A program made the translations under genes and the position numbers. Shown here piece by piece: positions 62,395 to 64,000 of a DNA stretch of 64,000 nucleotides (positions are counted from its first letter, which is position 1; every line of letters starts with the position of its first letter). This DNA is from Actinomycetes bacterium (GTDB lineage: Bacteria > Actinomycetota > Thermoleophilia > RBG-16-64-13). The stretch covers positions 124,001-188,000 of the forward strand of contig JAGXFV010000028.1 in the NCBI GenBank assembly GCA_024637095.1. The letters run 5' to 3'. The notes below the pieces were generated by a model that was not told the DNA's origin, ran no database searches, and was given only the letters and a program-made list of their open reading frames with translations.

Positions 62395-63540
62395 GTGGCG
62401 GAAGACGCCTACCAAGCCTCACCGGAGCACCACTTGGCCCTTGAGGCCGAGCACGAGCGTCTGGGAGCCCGGATGATCGAGTTCGCGGGGTGGCGGATGC
62501 CGCTGTCCTACGGGTCCATCATCGAGGAACACATGTTGGTCAGGTCGCGAATGGGCCTCTTCGACGTGTCTCACATGGGCAAGCTGCTGGTGCGCGGCAC
62601 GGGTGCCTTCCGCAGCGTGCAGGGGTTGGTCCCCACGGCCATCGATGACCTGGAACCGGGGCAGGCCCGCTACACCATGTTGCTGACGCCTTCCGGCGGA
62701 GTGCTGGACGACATCATCGTCTACCGTCGCGAGGACGGTTTTCTGCTGATCGTGAACGCGGCGCGTACCGAAGAGGACCGTGATTGGGTGGACGAACACC
62801 TGGACGAAGATGCCCAGCTGGACGATCTCACCATGTTCGCCTCGCTCTTCGCGCTTCAAGGCCCGCTGGCGCTCGAGTTCCTGCAGCGCCTGACCGAGAT
62901 CGACCTGGGATCCCTGCCGGCCTTCACCTTCGCAAGCGGCGAGGTGACCGACGTCGAGGCCACAGTGATGCGCACCGGATATACCGGCGAGCGAGGAGTC
63001 GAGCTCCTAACCGACAACGCCGATGCCGCCGAACTCTGGCGAACTCTGCTGGCCGAGGGTAGCGCCGATGGACTCGCTCCGGCAGGACTCGGCGCCCGAG
63101 ACACGCTGCGCCTGGAGGCCGGTCTGCTCCTCAACGGCCAGGACATGACCCAGAACGCCACCCCCTTTGAACTGGGGATGGCGAAGATGCTCGATCTGGA
63201 AGGCCACGACTTCGTCGGCAGGGAGGCATTGCTTGAGCTCAGGGACCGCCGGCCCGAACGATTGCTGGTGGGTCTCGTCGGGGAGGAGCGCGGAATTCCC
63301 CGCACCGGAACCCCAATCCTGGCGGAGGGCCGACCGATCGGCAGGGTGACCTCCGGCTCCATCAGCCCCGTTCTGGGGAAGCCGATCGCACTGGGCTTCG
63401 TGTCTCCCGAGCACGCCGAGGCCGGAAGGAAAGTCATGTTCCAGCTTCGGAACCGCACGGTTGTCGCCGAAGTGGTCAAGCCCCCGTTCTACAAGCGAAG
63501 CCAGACGCCGTCCACGGACTCGGACTCGCCCCTCACGTGA
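62395..63540 (+). CDS. gcvT: Glycine cleavage system T protein (aminomethyltransferase)
   Basis: 381 aa. Folate-binding: HERLGARMIEFAGWRMPLSY, FDVSHMGKLLVRG, ARYTMLLTPSGGVLDDIIVY, VMRTGYTGERGVELL and GARDTLRLEAGLLLNGQDMT, C-terminal barrel GRVTSGSISPVLGKPIALGF. Transfers the methylene of the aminomethyl-H protein to tetrahydrofolate. GTG 62395 has GGAAGGAG upstream. The stop overlaps the gcvPA start (TGATG). Confidence 0.95.
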   Translation: MAEDAYQASPEHHLALEAEHERLGARMIEFAGWRMPLSYGSIIEEHMLVRSRMGLFDVSHMGKLLVRGTGAFRSVQGLVPTAIDDLEPGQARYTMLLTPSGGVLDDIIVYRREDGFLLIVNAARTEEDRDWVDEHLDEDAQLDDLTMFASLFALQGPLALEFLQRLTEIDLGSLPAFTFASGEVTDVEATVMRTGYTGERGVELLTDNADAAELWRTLLAEGSADGLAPAGLGARDTLRLEAGLLLNGQDMTQNATPFELGMAKMLDLEGHDFVGREALLELRDRRPERLLVGLVGEERGIPRTGTPILAEGRPIGRVTSGSISPVLGKPIALGFVSPEHAEAGRKVMFQLRNRTVVAEVVKPPFYKRSQTPSTDSDSPLT

Positions 63541-64000
63541 TGCGCTATCTATCGCATACGGAGGCGGACCGGCGGCGGATGCTCGATGTCATCGGGGTTG
63601 ATTCCGTTGACGTCCTCTTCTCCCCCATTCCCGAGGGTCTCCGCGCGACCGGCCTCGATCTGCCGGCGGGCCTCAGTGAGCTCGAGACCCGGCAGCGCCT
63701 GGAAGCGCTGGCGGGGCGGAACCGAACCTACGGCGGTGCTTCGTTTCTCGGCGCGGGCTCCTACCACCACGGCGTCCCGGCGGCGGTACGCTCGCTGACG
63801 TCGCGGGCCGAGTTCGCCACGGCGTACACGCCCTATCAGGCGGAGGTCGCCCAGGGCACCCTCCAGCACATCTTCGAGTTCCAGACGGCGCTCTGCGAGC
63901 TCACCGGGCTGGGGGCGGCCAACGCTTCCATGTACGACGGGCCAAGTGCTCTGGCCGAAGCCGCCTTTCTCGCATTGCGCCACAATCACCGCGAACGCAT
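63540..64000 (+). CDS. gcvPA: Glycine dehydrogenase subunit 1 (GcvPA), partial at window end
   Basis: The first about 153 residues of the alpha subunit of the split P protein, cut by the window edge. The visible part matches family N-termini: MRYLSHTEADRRRMLDVIG, FLGAGSYHHGVPAAVRSL, FATAYTPYQAEVAQGTLQHI, FEFQTALCELTGLGAANASM. It decarboxylates glycine and passes the aminomethyl group to the H protein. ATG 63540 overlaps the gcvT stop by one base. The gcvH gene is not between them; gcvH and gcvPB are probably beyond the window. Confidence 0.95.
   Translation, partial: MRYLSHTEADRRRMLDVIGVDSVDVLFSPIPEGLRATGLDLPAGLSELETRQRLEALAGRNRTYGGASFLGAGSYHHGVPAAVRSLTSRAEFATAYTPYQAEVAQGTLQHIFEFQTALCELTGLGAANASMYDGPSALAEAAFLALRHNHRER

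Overview
The window is about 64 kb of high-GC bacterial chromosome, coding on both strands but mostly on the minus strand. The organism is most likely an Actinomycetota (actinobacterium), probably from a deep lineage such as Rubrobacteria or Thermoleophilia. The main reason is the conserved actinobacterial block, read on the minus strand from about 29.6 kb to 12 kb: metG-tatD-ksgA-(lipoprotein)-ispE-tRNA-Gln-glmU-prs-rplY-pth-mfd-peptidyl-prolyl isomerase lipoprotein-mazG-eno-ftsB-DUF501/ppx. GTG and TTG starts, ATGA/TTGA overlaps, a Gram-positive-type LexA box and several apparently leaderless genes fit this. No taxonomic search was possible.

Layout. 0-7 kb: a GH15 glucan/trehalose hydrolase; a small membrane protein coupled to a molybdopterin oxidoreductase; three unrecognised genes. 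7-12 kb: a decayed accessory region ending at a tRNA-Leu(UAA). It holds an internally deleted sensory-rhodopsin-transducer gene, a PRC-barrel protein, a frameshifted SLH protein, a broken IS256-type transposase, IS21-like end repeats, an ECF sigma factor with a membrane partner, and the last ~40 codons of a tyrosine recombinase. 12-30 kb: the housekeeping block described above. 30-44 kb: haem-binding protein, rsmI, ROK glucokinase, a PadR-controlled ABC exporter, L,D-transpeptidase, two Nudix proteins, DUF3786, amidohydrolase, HD protein, threonine aldolase and class II aldolase. 44-54 kb: SOS-regulated dinB, pgi, a queuosine-tRNA-mannosyltransferase-like protein, rhomboid protease, endonuclease IV, the principal-type sigma factor, class IV aminotransferase and GNAT. 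54-64 kb: Ku, nitrilase-family amidohydrolase, ftsZ beside a ParA ATPase, B12-binding radical SAM, a two-component system with a Spy-like protein, and the start of the glycine cleavage operon (gcvT-gcvPA, cut by the window end).

Most striking observations: glmU lacks the stretch of its left-handed beta-helix that carries the acetyltransferase catalytic residues, yet stays in frame. The rhodopsin-transducer gene has likewise lost its middle in frame and keeps a perfect ribosome binding site. DUF501 is fused to Ppx/GppA. A recurring extended -10 element (TGnTAGAAT) sits exactly seven bases before the start codon of several genes, implying leaderless mRNAs, and it also points to an ATC start for the class II aldolase. 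A perfect LexA palindrome overlaps the dinB start.
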